Notes: generated by a model not told the origin, from the letters alone. DNA of 64,000 nt from ZC4RG30 sp039917615 (GCA_039917615.1 JBDSJD010000008.1:1-64000), one strand, 5' to 3'. Counted from the stretch's first letter, positions 29,297-38,601 are shown. Numbers and translations are program-made.

Positions 29297-30273
29297 CGAC
29301 GTGCCCCGCCACGCGTCCCGCCAGTGGCTCCGGCGACAGGACGACGACGGGCCGTGCCGATGGTCTCCTTGCCGCCAGCCTTCACGCCTTCGACAGCTGG
29401 CTCATCGAGTTCGGCCTCGGCAACTTCCACTGGGGCGCCTGGCACGGCATCGGGGGCTGCGGCAGCCACCGGCTTCCTGCGTACCGTAGCCTGGGGGCGC
29501 GGACGGCCGCCCGGACGACCCGCATTGCGCCGCGGCGCACCGGATTCGTCGAGTTCCACGAAATCATCTTCGCCCACGGCGACCTGCGGCACAGCGGCCT
29601 TGCCCTCGAGCGCGGCATCGGCAACCGCCGAGGCGTACAGGCTGATGGCGCGCATGGCGTCGTCGTTGCCGGGCACAACGTAATCCACGTCTTCCGGCGA
29701 ACAATTGGTGTCGACAATCGCGATGACGGGAATGCCAAGCTTCTTGGCTTCATTGAGCGCGATACGCTCATGACCGACATCGATGACGAACAAAGCATCC
29801 GGCAGCGAGTTCATGTGCTTGATGCCGCCCAGGCTCTTTTCAAGCTTGGCCATCTCGCGGCGCAGCTGCAGCGCTTCCTTCTTGCCGCGCTTGTCCAGAG
29901 CACCGGATTCCTGCAGTTCGTTCAGATCCATCAGTCGCTTGATGGACTGGCGGATGGTCTTGAAATTGGTCAGCATGCCGCCCGGCCAGCGCTGGTTCAC
30001 GAAGGGCATGCCGCAACGCAGGGCTTCCTTCTGCACGGCATCGCGAGCCGAACGCTTGGTGCCCACGAACAGCACCGTGCCGCCGTCTCCCACCACGCTC
30101 CTGGCGTAGGCAATGGCTTCCGCGAAAAGAGGTTGGGTCTTTTCGAGATTGATGATGTGGATCCGGTTGCGCTCTCCGAAGATGTACTGGGCCATCCGGG
30201 GGTTCCAGAAGCGGGTCTGATGTCCGAAATGAACACCCGCTTCCAGCATCTGTCGCATTGACACGCTGGGCAT
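29293..30273 (-). CDS. rpsB: 30S ribosomal protein S2 with long C-terminal extension
   Basis: Residues 1 to about 240 are a normal S2: MPSVSMRQMLEAGVHFGHQT start, NPRMAQYIFGERN, WPGGMLTNFKTI and PVIAIVDTNCSPEDVDYVVP. About 86 further residues (241-326) are rich in Arg, Pro, Gly and Ala, with a central acidic patch (EVAEAELDEP) between basic segments. E. coli S2 has about 241 residues. The ATG at 30273 is the canonical start; the in-frame extension upstream lies in the leader. The frame overlaps tsf by 4 bp, which supports translation to the very end. Confidence 0.95.
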   Translation of the reverse strand: MPSVSMRQMLEAGVHFGHQTRFWNPRMAQYIFGERNRIHIINLEKTQPLFAEAIAYARSVVGDGGTVLFVGTKRSARDAVQKEALRCGMPFVNQRWPGGMLTNFKTIRQSIKRLMDLNELQESGALDKRGKKEALQLRREMAKLEKSLGGIKHMNSLPDALFVIDVGHERIALNEAKKLGIPVIAIVDTNCSPEDVDYVVPGNDDAMRAISLYASAVADAALEGKAAVPQVAVGEDDFVELDESGAPRRNAGRPGGRPRPQATVRRKPVAAAAPDAVPGAPVEVAEAELDEPAVEGVKAGGKETIGTARRRPVAGATGGTRGGARR

Positions 30274-30411
30274 AGCAATACCTCTGATCGTTCGGGTTGG
30301 GGACCTGTTGCGATTCCCTGGCGGCGATTCCGCGGAAACGATGCATGCATCGCCGTTGGAACACCCGGCCGCCAGTGTCGAAAAGCGCAGGGATTGGTTT
30401 GCCAAAAAAGG
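30274..30411 (-). promoter_or_regulatory. Structured rpsB leader, probable S2 autoregulatory region
   Basis: The predicted 5' leader of about 138 nt contains two nested or alternative stems. An 8-bp perfect stem pairs 30318-30325 with 30368-30375 (CTGGCGGC/GCCGCCAG). A 7-bp stem pairs 30322-30328 with 30349-30355 (CGGCGAT/ATCGCCG). They share bases, so they could be mutually exclusive. In E. coli the rpsB leader is folded and mediates repression by S2; a similar role here is inferred. Confidence 0.5.
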
Positions 30412-30417
30412 CCGCGC

Positions 30418-30446
30418 TTTATACCATGAACTTCCCGCCTGAACAA
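30418..30446 (-). promoter_or_regulatory. Predicted sigma-70 promoter for rpsB-tsf
   Basis: On the minus strand a TTGTTC -35 element (30441-30446) and a TATAAA -10 element (30418-30423) are separated by exactly 17 bp. Initiation would fall near 30411. The position between divergent rpsB and map fits. Confidence 0.6.
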
Positions 30447-30487
30447 CGCCTTACGAGAGGCTCAGCCCGCAGCCTCCGCCCCTCAAG

Positions 30488-31279
30488 ATGCCCATCACGA
30501 TCAAGTCCCCTGAAGACCAGCAGAAAATGCGCATTGCCGGCCGCCTGGCCGCCGATGTGCTGGACATGATCGGGCCCCACGTACAACCGGGGGTGTCCAC
30601 CGACGAGCTGGACCGTATCTGTCATGATTTCATCGTCAACCAGCAGCGGGCAATCCCCGCCAACCTGGGCTACAACGGCTTTCCAAAGACCATCTGCACT
30701 TCAGTCAACCATGTGGTCTGCCATGGCATCCCCAATGACAGAAAGCTCAAGGCGGGCGACATCATCAACATCGACGTCACGGTCATTCACGACGGCTTTC
30801 ACGGTGACACCAGCCGCATGTATTTCGCCGGCAAGCCCCCCGTGCTGGGCGAGCGGCTGGCGCGGGTTACCCGCGCCGCCATGTGGTCCGCCATCCAGCT
30901 GGTGCGCCCGGGCGCACGCCTGGGCGACATCGGTCACGCCATCCAGACGCTCGCCGAAGGCGAAGGATTCTCCGTGGTGCATGAATACTGCGGCCATGGC
31001 ATCGGCCGGATCTACCACGAGGAGCCGCAGGTGCTGCATTACGGCAAACCGGGCACCGGCACAGTGTTGCGCGAAGGCATGACCTTCACCATCGAGCCGA
31101 TGATCAACGCGGGCAAGCGTCATGTGAAGCCGCCGCTCGAGGATGGCTGGACCGTGGTGACCAAGGATCATTCCCTGTCGGCGCAATGGGAGCACACCAT
31201 CCTCGTCACCGCCGATGCGTTTGAAGTGCTCACGTTGGGCGCTGCCGAGCGCGGCGCTGACTCCGCGAAGGTTGCCTGA
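30488..31279 (+). CDS. map: Type I methionine aminopeptidase
   Basis: The 263-residue enzyme removes initiator Met. Di-metal ligands are recognisable in INIDVTVIHDGFHGDTSRM (two Asp), CGHGIGRIYHEEPQVLHY (His), TFTIEPMI (Glu) and QWEHTILVT (Glu), with substrate-site His in the NHVVCHG block. It diverges from rpsB, as in E. coli, and its stop overlaps the glnD start by one base. Confidence 0.97.
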   Translation: MPITIKSPEDQQKMRIAGRLAADVLDMIGPHVQPGVSTDELDRICHDFIVNQQRAIPANLGYNGFPKTICTSVNHVVCHGIPNDRKLKAGDIINIDVTVIHDGFHGDTSRMYFAGKPPVLGERLARVTRAAMWSAIQLVRPGARLGDIGHAIQTLAEGEGFSVVHEYCGHGIGRIYHEEPQVLHYGKPGTGTVLREGMTFTIEPMINAGKRHVKPPLEDGWTVVTKDHSLSAQWEHTILVTADAFEVLTLGAAERGADSAKVA

Positions 31280-33984
31280 TGGTCTCCATGCAGCAGGCCT
31301 CCCTCGACGAGGACGATGCCAGCAGCGGGATCGAGATGCCGCCGTGGCCGTTGCTGGATCGGCTACCGCAACTGCTCGTAGAGGGCCAGTATTCGCGCGA
31401 CGTGTGCCGTACCCTGATCCAGGATGCGCAGAATGAACTGCGCGAACGGTTCGCTGCGGAAGAGAACATCGAAGTACTGGTGCGCGCGCGCGCGCTATTC
31501 ATCGACACGCTGCTTTGCGCGTTGTGGCAGCAGCTGCTGCAAGCGGACATCGCCGCAGAACTGACGCTGCTGGCGGTGGGTGGCTATGGCCGCGGCGAAC
31601 TGCACCCACACTCCGATGTCGACATCGTGATTCTCACCCCCACCGGCAAGGCGCTGTCGGCGGAAGATCGCACGCAGTTGGAACAGCTCATCACGTTTCT
31701 GTGGGACATCGGCCTTGAGGTCGGCAACAGCGTGCGCACCGCCGCTGAATGCGCGGAAGAAAGCGCGGCGGACGTTGGCGTGATGACGACGCTGCTGGAA
31801 GCGCGGCTGCTCGCAGGTTCACCTGCGCTGCTGGCCGAGATGCGCGCCGCACTCGCTCCCGATCGGGTCTGGCCCTCAAACCGCTTTTTCGAAGCCAAGC
31901 TGCAGGAGCAACGCGAACGGCATCTGAAGGCCAACGACACCGCCTACAACCTGGAACCAAACGTCAAGACCGGCCCCGGTGGCCTGCGCGACCTGCAGAC
32001 CATCGGCTGGGTAGCCAAGCGTCACTTCGGCGTCCAAAGCCTCGACGACCTGGTGGTCAAGGGCTTCCTGACACCCGCGGAGCTGCGCAAGCTGAAGCAG
32101 GCACAGGACTTCCTGTGGAAGGTGCGCTTCGGCCTGCATGTCCTGACGGGCCGCCACGAAGACCGGCTGCTGTTCGACCACCAGATCAAGCTTGCCCAGG
32201 CCTTCGGCTACGAAGATGCCAGCTACACGCTGGCTGTCGAGCAGCTGATGCAGCGTTACTACCGCACGGTGCTGGATGTCAGCTTCCTGAACGAGCTGCT
32301 TTTGCAGGCATTCCGCGATGCCATCCTGCCAGGCGACACCGCGCCGAAGGTATTGAATGCGCGTTTCCAGATTCGCAATGAATACCTGGAAGCCACTGCA
32401 GCGGATGTATTCGCGCGTTCCCCCTCCGCGTTGCTCGAACTGTTCGTGCTGCTGCAGCAGAACCCGCAGCTGCTGGGCGTCAGCGCTGCCACGATGCGCG
32501 CCGTGGCGCGTCACCTGTGGCTGATCGACGAGGAATTCCGGCAGAATCCGCGTCACCACCGGCTGTTCCTCGATATCCTGCGCGCGCCGGTCGGCGTCAC
32601 GCACGAGCTGCGGCGCATGAACACCTATGGCGTACTGGGCCGCTACATACCGGCGTTTGGCCGCATCGTCGGCCGCATGCAGTACGACCTGTTTCATGCC
32701 TACACCGTGGACGCGCACACGCTGTTCGTGGTCAGCAACCTGCGCCGGCTTGCGATGGCGAAGTTCGATCACGAGTTGCCGAAGCTATCCGGAATCATGC
32801 AGCTGGTGCCGAAACCGGAGATCGTCTATCTGGCTGCACTTTTCCACGACATTGCCAAGGGTCGCGGCGGCGATCATTCCGAACTGGGCGGAACAGATGC
32901 CGAAGCCTTCTGCCTGGAACAGGGCCTTTCGCCCTACGATGCCCGACTGGTGGCCTGGCTGGTGCGCCAGCATCTGACTCTGTCGGTCACCGCGCAGAAA
33001 AAGGACATCGGCGATCCGGCAGTGGTGAGCGAGTTCGCGCGGCTGGTAGGCGATGAGTCGCGCCTGGACTATCTCTACCTGCTGACCTGCGCGGATGTGC
33101 GCGGCACCAATCCGAAGCTGTGGAATTCGTGGAAGGCCTCGCTGTTCCATGAGTTCTATGAAAGCGTGCGCGCCGCGCTGCGCCGGGGTCTGGAAAGCCC
33201 GCTGGATGAAGAGCAGCTGATCAAGGAGAACAAGGAAACGGCACGCAATCTGCTGGCGCCACAGAAATTCGACAATGCCGACATCGAGCGCGCGTGGGCG
33301 CCGCTGTCGTCGACATTCTTCCTGCGGCACTCGCCGGAGGAAATAGCATGGTTCACCGGATTGTGCGCCTCGCGTGAGGGTGGCGCAGACGAGCCCCTGG
33401 TCGCCGTGCAGGCCCACAGCCAACGTGGCACAACCGCTGTACTCATTTACGCGCCCCACCGCCGGCACGGGTTTGCGCGCGCCACCGCCGTGCTGGACCA
33501 GCAAGGCCTGACAATTGTCGATGCGCGCATCACCCCGGCAGCCAATGGTTTCAGCCTCGACATCTACCACGTGCTGGAGGACAACGGCTCCCCCATCACC
33601 GACGCCGATCGGATCGAGGAAATGGAGCAGTCGCTGTGGAACTCACTGCGACGTCCGGAAGAATCGCCGATGGAGGTGTCGCGTCGCGCGCCCCGTCAGG
33701 TGCGCATGTTCAATACTCCGACACGCGTGATCATCACCCGGGACTTCCGTAACAACCGTTCGGCGCTGGAACTGGTGTGCGGTGACCGGCCCGGCCTGCT
33801 ATGCGACGTCGGCAAGGTATTTTGGGAGGAGCGCATCGACCTGCAGGGCGCACGCATCAGCACCATCGGCGAACGCGCCGAGGACGTGTTCTACATCACC
33901 GACACCGCGCAGCGCCCGCTGGACGATGTGACCGCCGAGCAGCTCAAGAACAAGCTGATCGCGGCGCTTGTCCGGCCGGCCTGA
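31279..33984 (+). CDS. glnD: [Protein-PII] uridylyltransferase/uridylyl-removing enzyme
   Basis: The 901-residue bifunctional sensor adds UMP to PII when glutamine is low and removes it when glutamine is high. The nucleotidyltransferase motif GGYGRGELHPHSDVD is at 101-115, the GlnD linker domain follows, then an HD hydrolase domain (LFHDIAKGRGGDHSELGG) and two C-terminal ACT domains that bind glutamine (NGFSLDIYHVLED and RPGLLCDVGKVF regions). The ATG overlaps the map stop by one base (TGATG arrangement), so reinitiation is likely. PII itself is not in the window. Confidence 0.97.
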   Translation: MVSMQQASLDEDDASSGIEMPPWPLLDRLPQLLVEGQYSRDVCRTLIQDAQNELRERFAAEENIEVLVRARALFIDTLLCALWQQLLQADIAAELTLLAVGGYGRGELHPHSDVDIVILTPTGKALSAEDRTQLEQLITFLWDIGLEVGNSVRTAAECAEESAADVGVMTTLLEARLLAGSPALLAEMRAALAPDRVWPSNRFFEAKLQEQRERHLKANDTAYNLEPNVKTGPGGLRDLQTIGWVAKRHFGVQSLDDLVVKGFLTPAELRKLKQAQDFLWKVRFGLHVLTGRHEDRLLFDHQIKLAQAFGYEDASYTLAVEQLMQRYYRTVLDVSFLNELLLQAFRDAILPGDTAPKVLNARFQIRNEYLEATAADVFARSPSALLELFVLLQQNPQLLGVSAATMRAVARHLWLIDEEFRQNPRHHRLFLDILRAPVGVTHELRRMNTYGVLGRYIPAFGRIVGRMQYDLFHAYTVDAHTLFVVSNLRRLAMAKFDHELPKLSGIMQLVPKPEIVYLAALFHDIAKGRGGDHSELGGTDAEAFCLEQGLSPYDARLVAWLVRQHLTLSVTAQKKDIGDPAVVSEFARLVGDESRLDYLYLLTCADVRGTNPKLWNSWKASLFHEFYESVRAALRRGLESPLDEEQLIKENKETARNLLAPQKFDNADIERAWAPLSSTFFLRHSPEEIAWFTGLCASREGGADEPLVAVQAHSQRGTTAVLIYAPHRRHGFARATAVLDQQGLTIVDARITPAANGFSLDIYHVLEDNGSPITDADRIEEMEQSLWNSLRRPEESPMEVSRRAPRQVRMFNTPTRVIITRDFRNNRSALELVCGDRPGLLCDVGKVFWEERIDLQGARISTIGERAEDVFYITDTAQRPLDDVTAEQLKNKLIAALVRPA

Positions 33985-33989
33985 TTGCG

Positions 33990-35210
33990 ATGAATCCGGG
34001 ATTCCAGCGGCTTGCCGCCTATCCGTTCGAACGCCTTGCGATCCTGAAACAGGGGCTGGTGCCGCCTGCAGGGCTGTCGCACATTCCCTTGTCGATCGGC
34101 GAACCCAGGCACGCGCCACCCGGGTTCGTTCTGGATACCCTGCGCGAGCACCTGGCAGAACTCGGTAGCTATCCGGCGACGCGCGGCGAACCGGCGTTGC
34201 GTCATGCGGCTGCCCGCTGGGCCGAGCGACGCTTCGGGATGTCTGTAGGTAGTGTCGATGGCGAAGCACAGGTACTGCCGGTAAACGGCACGCGAGAAGC
34301 CCTGTTTGCCTTCGTACAGGCCATGGTGGATTCCCGCAGCGGCACGCAGGCACCTCTCGTGCTGATGCCGAACCCGGGCTACCAGATTTATGAAGGTGCC
34401 GCTCTGCTGGCTGGCGCCGAGCCGTACTATTTGAACACCACTACTGACAACGGCTTCCTGCCGGATCTCGACGCCGTGCCTGCCGACGTCTGGCAGCGCT
34501 GCCAGCTGTTGTTCCTGTGCAGCCCTGCCAACCCGGTCGGCGCGGTCATGAACAATGACTACCTGCAACGCGCGCTATGCCTGGCCGAACAGCATGACTT
34601 TGTGGTTGCAGCGGACGAATGCTACGCGGATCTCTTCGATGACGAATCTTCGCCACCGCCGTCGTTGCTCAGCGCCGCCGCGGCGATGGGCAACAACGCC
34701 TTCACGCGCTGTATGACATTCCACTCGCTGTCGAAGCGATCGAGCCTGCCCGGCCTGCGCTCCGGCTTTGTTGCCGGGGACGCGGCGCTGATCAAGTCAT
34801 TTCTGCTGTATCGCACCTACCACGGCTGCGCCATGCCGATACCGACGCAGAAGGCCAGTGTCGCCGCCTGGAATGACGACGCCCACGTCGTCGCCAACCG
34901 TTCCCTGTACCGTCGCAAATTCGATCAGGTGCTGCCGATCCTGGCGCCGGTGATCAAGGCGACCCGTCCTGCCGGCGGCTTCTACCTGTGGCTGAACGTT
35001 GGCGGCGATGACGAGGCGTTCACTGCCGGCCTGTTCGCCGCACAGAACGTCACCGTCGTGCCTGGCGGCTATCTCGCCCGCCAGACGCCGCATGGCAATC
35101 CCGGCGCAGGTTTCATCCGCATCTCACTCGTTGCTTCGGAAGAAGAATGTGTGCAGGCTGCGACCCGACTGCGCGACTTCATACTTTCACGACACACCAG
35201 GAAAACATGA
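33990..35210 (+). CDS. dapC: Succinyldiaminopimelate transaminase
   Basis: The 406-residue class I/II PLP aminotransferase is placed in lysine/diaminopimelate synthesis by its position between glnD and dapD, as in Pseudomonas and Xanthomonas. The PLP-binding Lys249 lies in SLSKRSSLPGLR; LCSPANPVGAVM and AADECYADLF are the usual cofactor-contacting blocks. The ATG at 33990 is 6 bp after the glnD stop; upstream in-frame codons are glnD shadow. It overlaps dapD by 4 bp. A closely related ArgD-type activity cannot be excluded from sequence alone. Confidence 0.9.
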   Translation: MNPGFQRLAAYPFERLAILKQGLVPPAGLSHIPLSIGEPRHAPPGFVLDTLREHLAELGSYPATRGEPALRHAAARWAERRFGMSVGSVDGEAQVLPVNGTREALFAFVQAMVDSRSGTQAPLVLMPNPGYQIYEGAALLAGAEPYYLNTTTDNGFLPDLDAVPADVWQRCQLLFLCSPANPVGAVMNNDYLQRALCLAEQHDFVVAADECYADLFDDESSPPPSLLSAAAAMGNNAFTRCMTFHSLSKRSSLPGLRSGFVAGDAALIKSFLLYRTYHGCAMPIPTQKASVAAWNDDAHVVANRSLYRRKFDQVLPILAPVIKATRPAGGFYLWLNVGGDDEAFTAGLFAAQNVTVVPGGYLARQTPHGNPGAGFIRISLVASEEECVQAATRLRDFILSRHTRKT

Positions 35211-36034
35211 GCGAGTCCCTGCAACAGATCATCGAAGGCGCATTCGACCGGCGCGCCGACATCACCCCGTCCACCGTCGACGGCTCGCTGCGACACGCAA
35301 TCGAAGACTGCATCGGCCTGCTCGACACCGGCCGGGCGCGTGTTGCCGAGAAGATCGACGACCGCTGGCAGGTGAACGAATGGCTGAAGAAAGCCGTGCT
35401 GCTGTATTTCCGCGTCAACGACAACCAGCCCATCGATGCCGGCGCGCTGCGCTACTACGACAAGGTGCCGCTGAAGTTTGCCAACCAGAATGCCGCCGAA
35501 CTCAAGGCCGGCGGGGTGCGCGTGGTGCCGACGGCCACCGCCCGGCGCGGCTCCTACATAGCGCCCAACGTCGTGCTGATGCCGTCCTTCGTGAACATCG
35601 GTGCGTATGTCGACTCCGGCAGCATGGTGGACACCTGGTCCACTGTCGGCTCCTGCGCGCAGATCGGCCGCAACGTGCACCTTTCGGGCGGAGTCGGCAT
35701 CGGCGGCGTGCTGGAACCATTGCAAGCCTCGCCCACCATCATCGAAGACGACTGCTTCATCGGAGCGCGCTCCGAAGTGGTGGAAGGCGTGATCGTCGGC
35801 GCAGGCTCCGTGCTCGCCATGGGCGTATACATCAGCCAGAGCACGCGCATCTATGACCGCGCCACTGGCGAGACCACCTACGGTCGCGTGCCACCCGGAT
35901 CGGTTGTCGTGCCGGGCTCACTGCCATCCAGCGACGGCAAGTACAGCCTGGCCTGCGCCGTGATCGTCAAGCGCGTCGATGCGAAGACGCGCGCCAAGAC
36001 TTCGATTAACGAGCTGCTGCGCTCGACAGACTAA
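35207..36034 (+). CDS. dapD: Tetrahydrodipicolinate N-succinyltransferase
   Basis: The 275-residue hexapeptide-repeat acyltransferase adds succinate to tetrahydrodipicolinate. The ATG at 35207 gives MSESLQQIIEGAFDRRADIT, and the length equals E. coli DapD (274). The beta-helix blocks SYIAPNVVLMPSFVNIGAYV and EDDCFIGARSEVVEGVIVG are clear. With dapC here and dapE at 49-50 kb, three successive steps of the succinylase branch are in this window. Confidence 0.97.
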   Translation: MSESLQQIIEGAFDRRADITPSTVDGSLRHAIEDCIGLLDTGRARVAEKIDDRWQVNEWLKKAVLLYFRVNDNQPIDAGALRYYDKVPLKFANQNAAELKAGGVRVVPTATARRGSYIAPNVVLMPSFVNIGAYVDSGSMVDTWSTVGSCAQIGRNVHLSGGVGIGGVLEPLQASPTIIEDDCFIGARSEVVEGVIVGAGSVLAMGVYISQSTRIYDRATGETTYGRVPPGSVVVPGSLPSSDGKYSLACAVIVKRVDAKTRAKTSINELLRSTD

Positions 36035-36062
36035 TACCGGCGGTGGCACATCATTACGCCAC

Positions 36063-36397
36063 TCAGGAGACTCGCGCTTTTCCGGTGTCATTGAATAACA
36101 CTCCTGCGACCACCACGGCGACGAACGCACCTGCCAGCTGAGCAAGGATGAACGCCGGGGCATCCAAAGGCCTGATACCCGCAAAGGTGTCACTGAGCGC
36201 GCGTGCGATGGTGATCGCTGGATTTGCGAAGGAGGTTGACGCCGTAAACCAGTATGCCGCGCCAATCCATGCAGGGACGCGCCATGCGGCGTCCCTGACC
36301 GACGCACAGCTCAGAACCACGAGCACCAGCCGATCACGGTCGCGGCCAGAATGGCCGTGCCCACCCCTTCAGCCAGCAATCTGCGGCCAACACTCAC
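36063..36397 (-). pseudogene. Aquaporin (MIP family) remnant of an arsenic operon
   Basis: Translation from the GTG at 36397 gives SVGRRLLAEGVGTAILAATV, a first transmembrane helix of MIP channels, and stops after about 25 residues. In another frame the sequence resumes with the channel's last third: GAAYWFTASTSFANPAITIA (second NPA motif), ALSDTFAGIRP and a final helix. Roughly 110 residues, including the first NPA motif, are missing at the junction near 36330. The GTG overlaps the arsC stop by 4 bp. Such channels accompany arsC in ars operons and export trivalent arsenite; this one cannot work. Confidence 0.75.
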
Positions 36398-36906
36398 ACC
36401 GGATCTTCCAGGTGAGTCTTGCCGATGGCGTTCAGAGTCTCCTGCAGCTTGATTCGATCCAGAGTTCGCAACGGCAGGCTGGTGAAAATCTTTATGCCGT
36501 TCTCCAGCTGGTTGAACGCCTGCCGGAAAGCAATCCACTTCTCGGCTTCAGCGCCCTCCACTGCAGCGGGGTCTTCGACGCCCCAATGAGCGGTCATGGG
36601 CTGGCCCGGCCAGTACGGACAGACTTCCCCTGCCGCGTTGTCGCAGACAGTGAAGACGAAATCGAGGGCCGGAGCGCCGGGTGCTGCGAATTCATCCCAA
36701 CTCTTGCTGCGCAGGCCCTCCGCCGGCATCTTCATGCGGCGCAGTAGTTCGATTGCGATTGGATGCACTTCGCCCTTGGGATGGCTGCCTGCACTAAACC
36801 CCAGAAACTTGCCACGACCCCAATGGTTGATGAGACTTTCGGCAAGAATGCTGCGGGCAGAGTTGCCAGTGCAAAGAAAGAGAACATTGTATGGACGCTC
36901 GTTCAC
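36394..36906 (-). CDS. arsC: Arsenate reductase, low-molecular-weight phosphatase type
   Basis: The 170-residue protein has the phosphatase-like loop C12-TGNSA-R18, Cys88 (TVCDN) and Cys96 (EVCPYWPG) as likely resolving cysteines, and an Asp-Pro motif (WGVEDPAAV) for the general acid. This is the arsenate reductase family that relays through disulfides to thioredoxin or glutathione/glutaredoxin. The reading frame is intact, although both neighbours (arsR upstream, aquaporin downstream) are damaged, and no arsenite pump gene is adjacent. Confidence 0.9.
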   Translation of the reverse strand: MNERPYNVLFLCTGNSARSILAESLINHWGRGKFLGFSAGSHPKGEVHPIAIELLRRMKMPAEGLRSKSWDEFAAPGAPALDFVFTVCDNAAGEVCPYWPGQPMTAHWGVEDPAAVEGAEAEKWIAFRQAFNQLENGIKIFTSLPLRTLDRIKLQETLNAIGKTHLEDPV

Positions 36907-36924
36907 GCAACGTTCCTCATTCGT

Positions 36925-37212
36925 TCACGCGCGTTTTTTCAAGGCAATTGCCCCACCGGGCCGGCAGTCGGCATCACAGACCCCGCTCGCCAGGCTGCAA
37001 CAGTTGTCGGTGAGGAAACTGACGAGTTTGTTCATGCGTGCAAGGTTGGGGCTATAGAACAGATTGCGACCGTCCCGGCGACTGGCAACAAGGCCGGCGT
37101 GTACAAGCTCCCGGAGGTGAAAGGACAGTGTGGGTGCAGGGATGTCGAGATGCGCGGACAAGTCTGACGGCGTATAGCCTTCCGGACCCCGCTTGATGAG
37201 AAGCCGAAACAC
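36925..37212 (-). pseudogene. arsR: 5'-truncated ArsR-type repressor
   Basis: The frame encodes a winged-helix ArsR/SmtB domain (GYTPSDLSAHLDIPAPTLSF as the recognition-helix region) with a Cys-rich C terminus (DNCCSLASGVCDADC) that could bind arsenite. The first 20 or so residues usual in the family are missing: the only start is a GTG at 37212 inside the conserved RLxVFRLL segment, and an in-frame TAG lies a dozen codons upstream. The truncated end adjoins the efflux gene stop at 37246. It might still make a shortened protein, but dimerisation would be doubtful. Confidence 0.65.
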
Positions 37213-37245
37213 GCCAAGTCTGGGTCGGCGGACACACGGACTTCG

Positions 37246-38601
37246 CTACAGGCTCCCCAGCGCCTTGCCCAGCTCGTACTGAGCCTTGTTGTATTCGGTG
37301 ATGGCGCTCAGGTACTCCGTCCGGGTTCGGACCAGTTCCTGCTGCGCCTGAATATCCTCCAGCACGATGCCGACACCCAGCTGCTTGCGCTCGCGCGTCA
37401 GCCGCAGGGTCTCGGTGGCATTGCCAAGGGCGCTGCGGGTGGCAGTCATCTGCCCGGCTGCAGACTGCACGCGAGCCTGCGCCTCGATGACCTGTCGCTG
37501 AATGCTGCTGGTCGTCTTCTCAAGCCCCAGTTCAGCCGTGTGCAGTTTCGACGTCGCGGCCCGGCTGCGTGTGAAATCGAACAGACCGCCCGGGCCGAAC
37601 CGCCAGTTCAGGCCAATGTAGTAGTCGCGAGATCCGCTGAAGTGGCCGCTGTCGCCATCACTTCCGCCACTGAGCGCACCCAGAAATGCCTGCGCGCCCA
37701 CCGAGGGAATGAACGGACCGAACCTGGCGTTCTTCTGCGCTTCACGGGCTGCCTGCACCTGCGCCTGGCCTTGCTGCAGCTCGGCGCGATTGTTCAGGGC
37801 CTGCGTGATCAGATCCGTTGCAGCCTGATTCCGCACTCCGCCGATGCCCGCAAGCTCTATCGGCAGCAACTCATTGTCCTGGGGTATCAGCACAACCACC
37901 GGATCCAGATGCAGCAGCTCAGCCAACCGTGCGGAAGCTGCGCGCTGCTGCTGTTGTGCCTGCACGATGCCGGCCTGATAGCGCTGCGTCTGGGTTTGCA
38001 CGCGCAGCAGATCTCCCTTGAAGATTACGCCGGCTTCGACACCACCCTGCAGCTGCTGCTCATAGGCCACCGAGGTGGCGAGCGCTTCGCGGTTGGCTTC
38101 CAGGACGGCCTTGGCCTGCAGCAGATTGAAGTAGCCGCTGGCCGCCGACAGGGCGCTGTCCTGTTCCTGCGCCGCCAGCGCTGCATTGGCGGCTGCAATG
38201 TATTGCCGGGCGGCAAGCGTAGTGAACAGCGCATCCCCGATATCCATCTGTGCCGTAATGGTTGGTCCCACGCTGGTGCTCTGCTTGTCGACGTCCAGCA
38301 TCGTGCCATCCACAGCCTGCGTCCGGCCTTCATGGCTGCGGAAGCTGACGCCGGCGGTGACCCACGGCAGGAACTTCGCCACTGCAGCGCTGTGATTGTT
38401 CTTCGCCTCGTTGATGCGCTCCTGTGCCAGCTTTACATCCAGGTTGTCGGCGCGCGCCAGCCGCAGCACTGTGGGCAGATCGATGACGTAGGTGTTGTTG
38501 GCGGCGATCTGCGCATAGATGGCCAGCGGCGCAAGCGTCGCCATGGCCGCCAGCAGCAGGAGGTGCGCCCAGGAGCGGCGTGTGCTGCGGACCGGTTTCA
38601 T
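37246..38601 (-). CDS. TolC-family outer-membrane efflux protein
   Basis: The 451-residue product has a signal peptide (through about residue 30, LAIYAQ) and two similar halves rich in long amphipathic helices (LRLARADNLDVKLAQERINE; later ELQQGQAQVQAAREAQKNAR). It ends ITEYNKAQYELGKALGSL, the usual close of outer-membrane factors. It should form the trimeric exit duct for the RND pump encoded just upstream; its start overlaps the fusion-protein stop by 4 bp. Confidence 0.92.
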   Translation of the reverse strand: MKPVRSTRRSWAHLLLLAAMATLAPLAIYAQIAANNTYVIDLPTVLRLARADNLDVKLAQERINEAKNNHSAAVAKFLPWVTAGVSFRSHEGRTQAVDGTMLDVDKQSTSVGPTITAQMDIGDALFTTLAARQYIAAANAALAAQEQDSALSAASGYFNLLQAKAVLEANREALATSVAYEQQLQGGVEAGVIFKGDLLRVQTQTQRYQAGIVQAQQQQRAASARLAELLHLDPVVVLIPQDNELLPIELAGIGGVRNQAATDLITQALNNRAELQQGQAQVQAAREAQKNARFGPFIPSVGAQAFLGALSGGSDGDSGHFSGSRDYYIGLNWRFGPGGLFDFTRSRAATSKLHTAELGLEKTTSSIQRQVIEAQARVQSAAGQMTATRSALGNATETLRLTRERKQLGVGIVLEDIQAQQELVRTRTEYLSAITEYNKAQYELGKALGSL

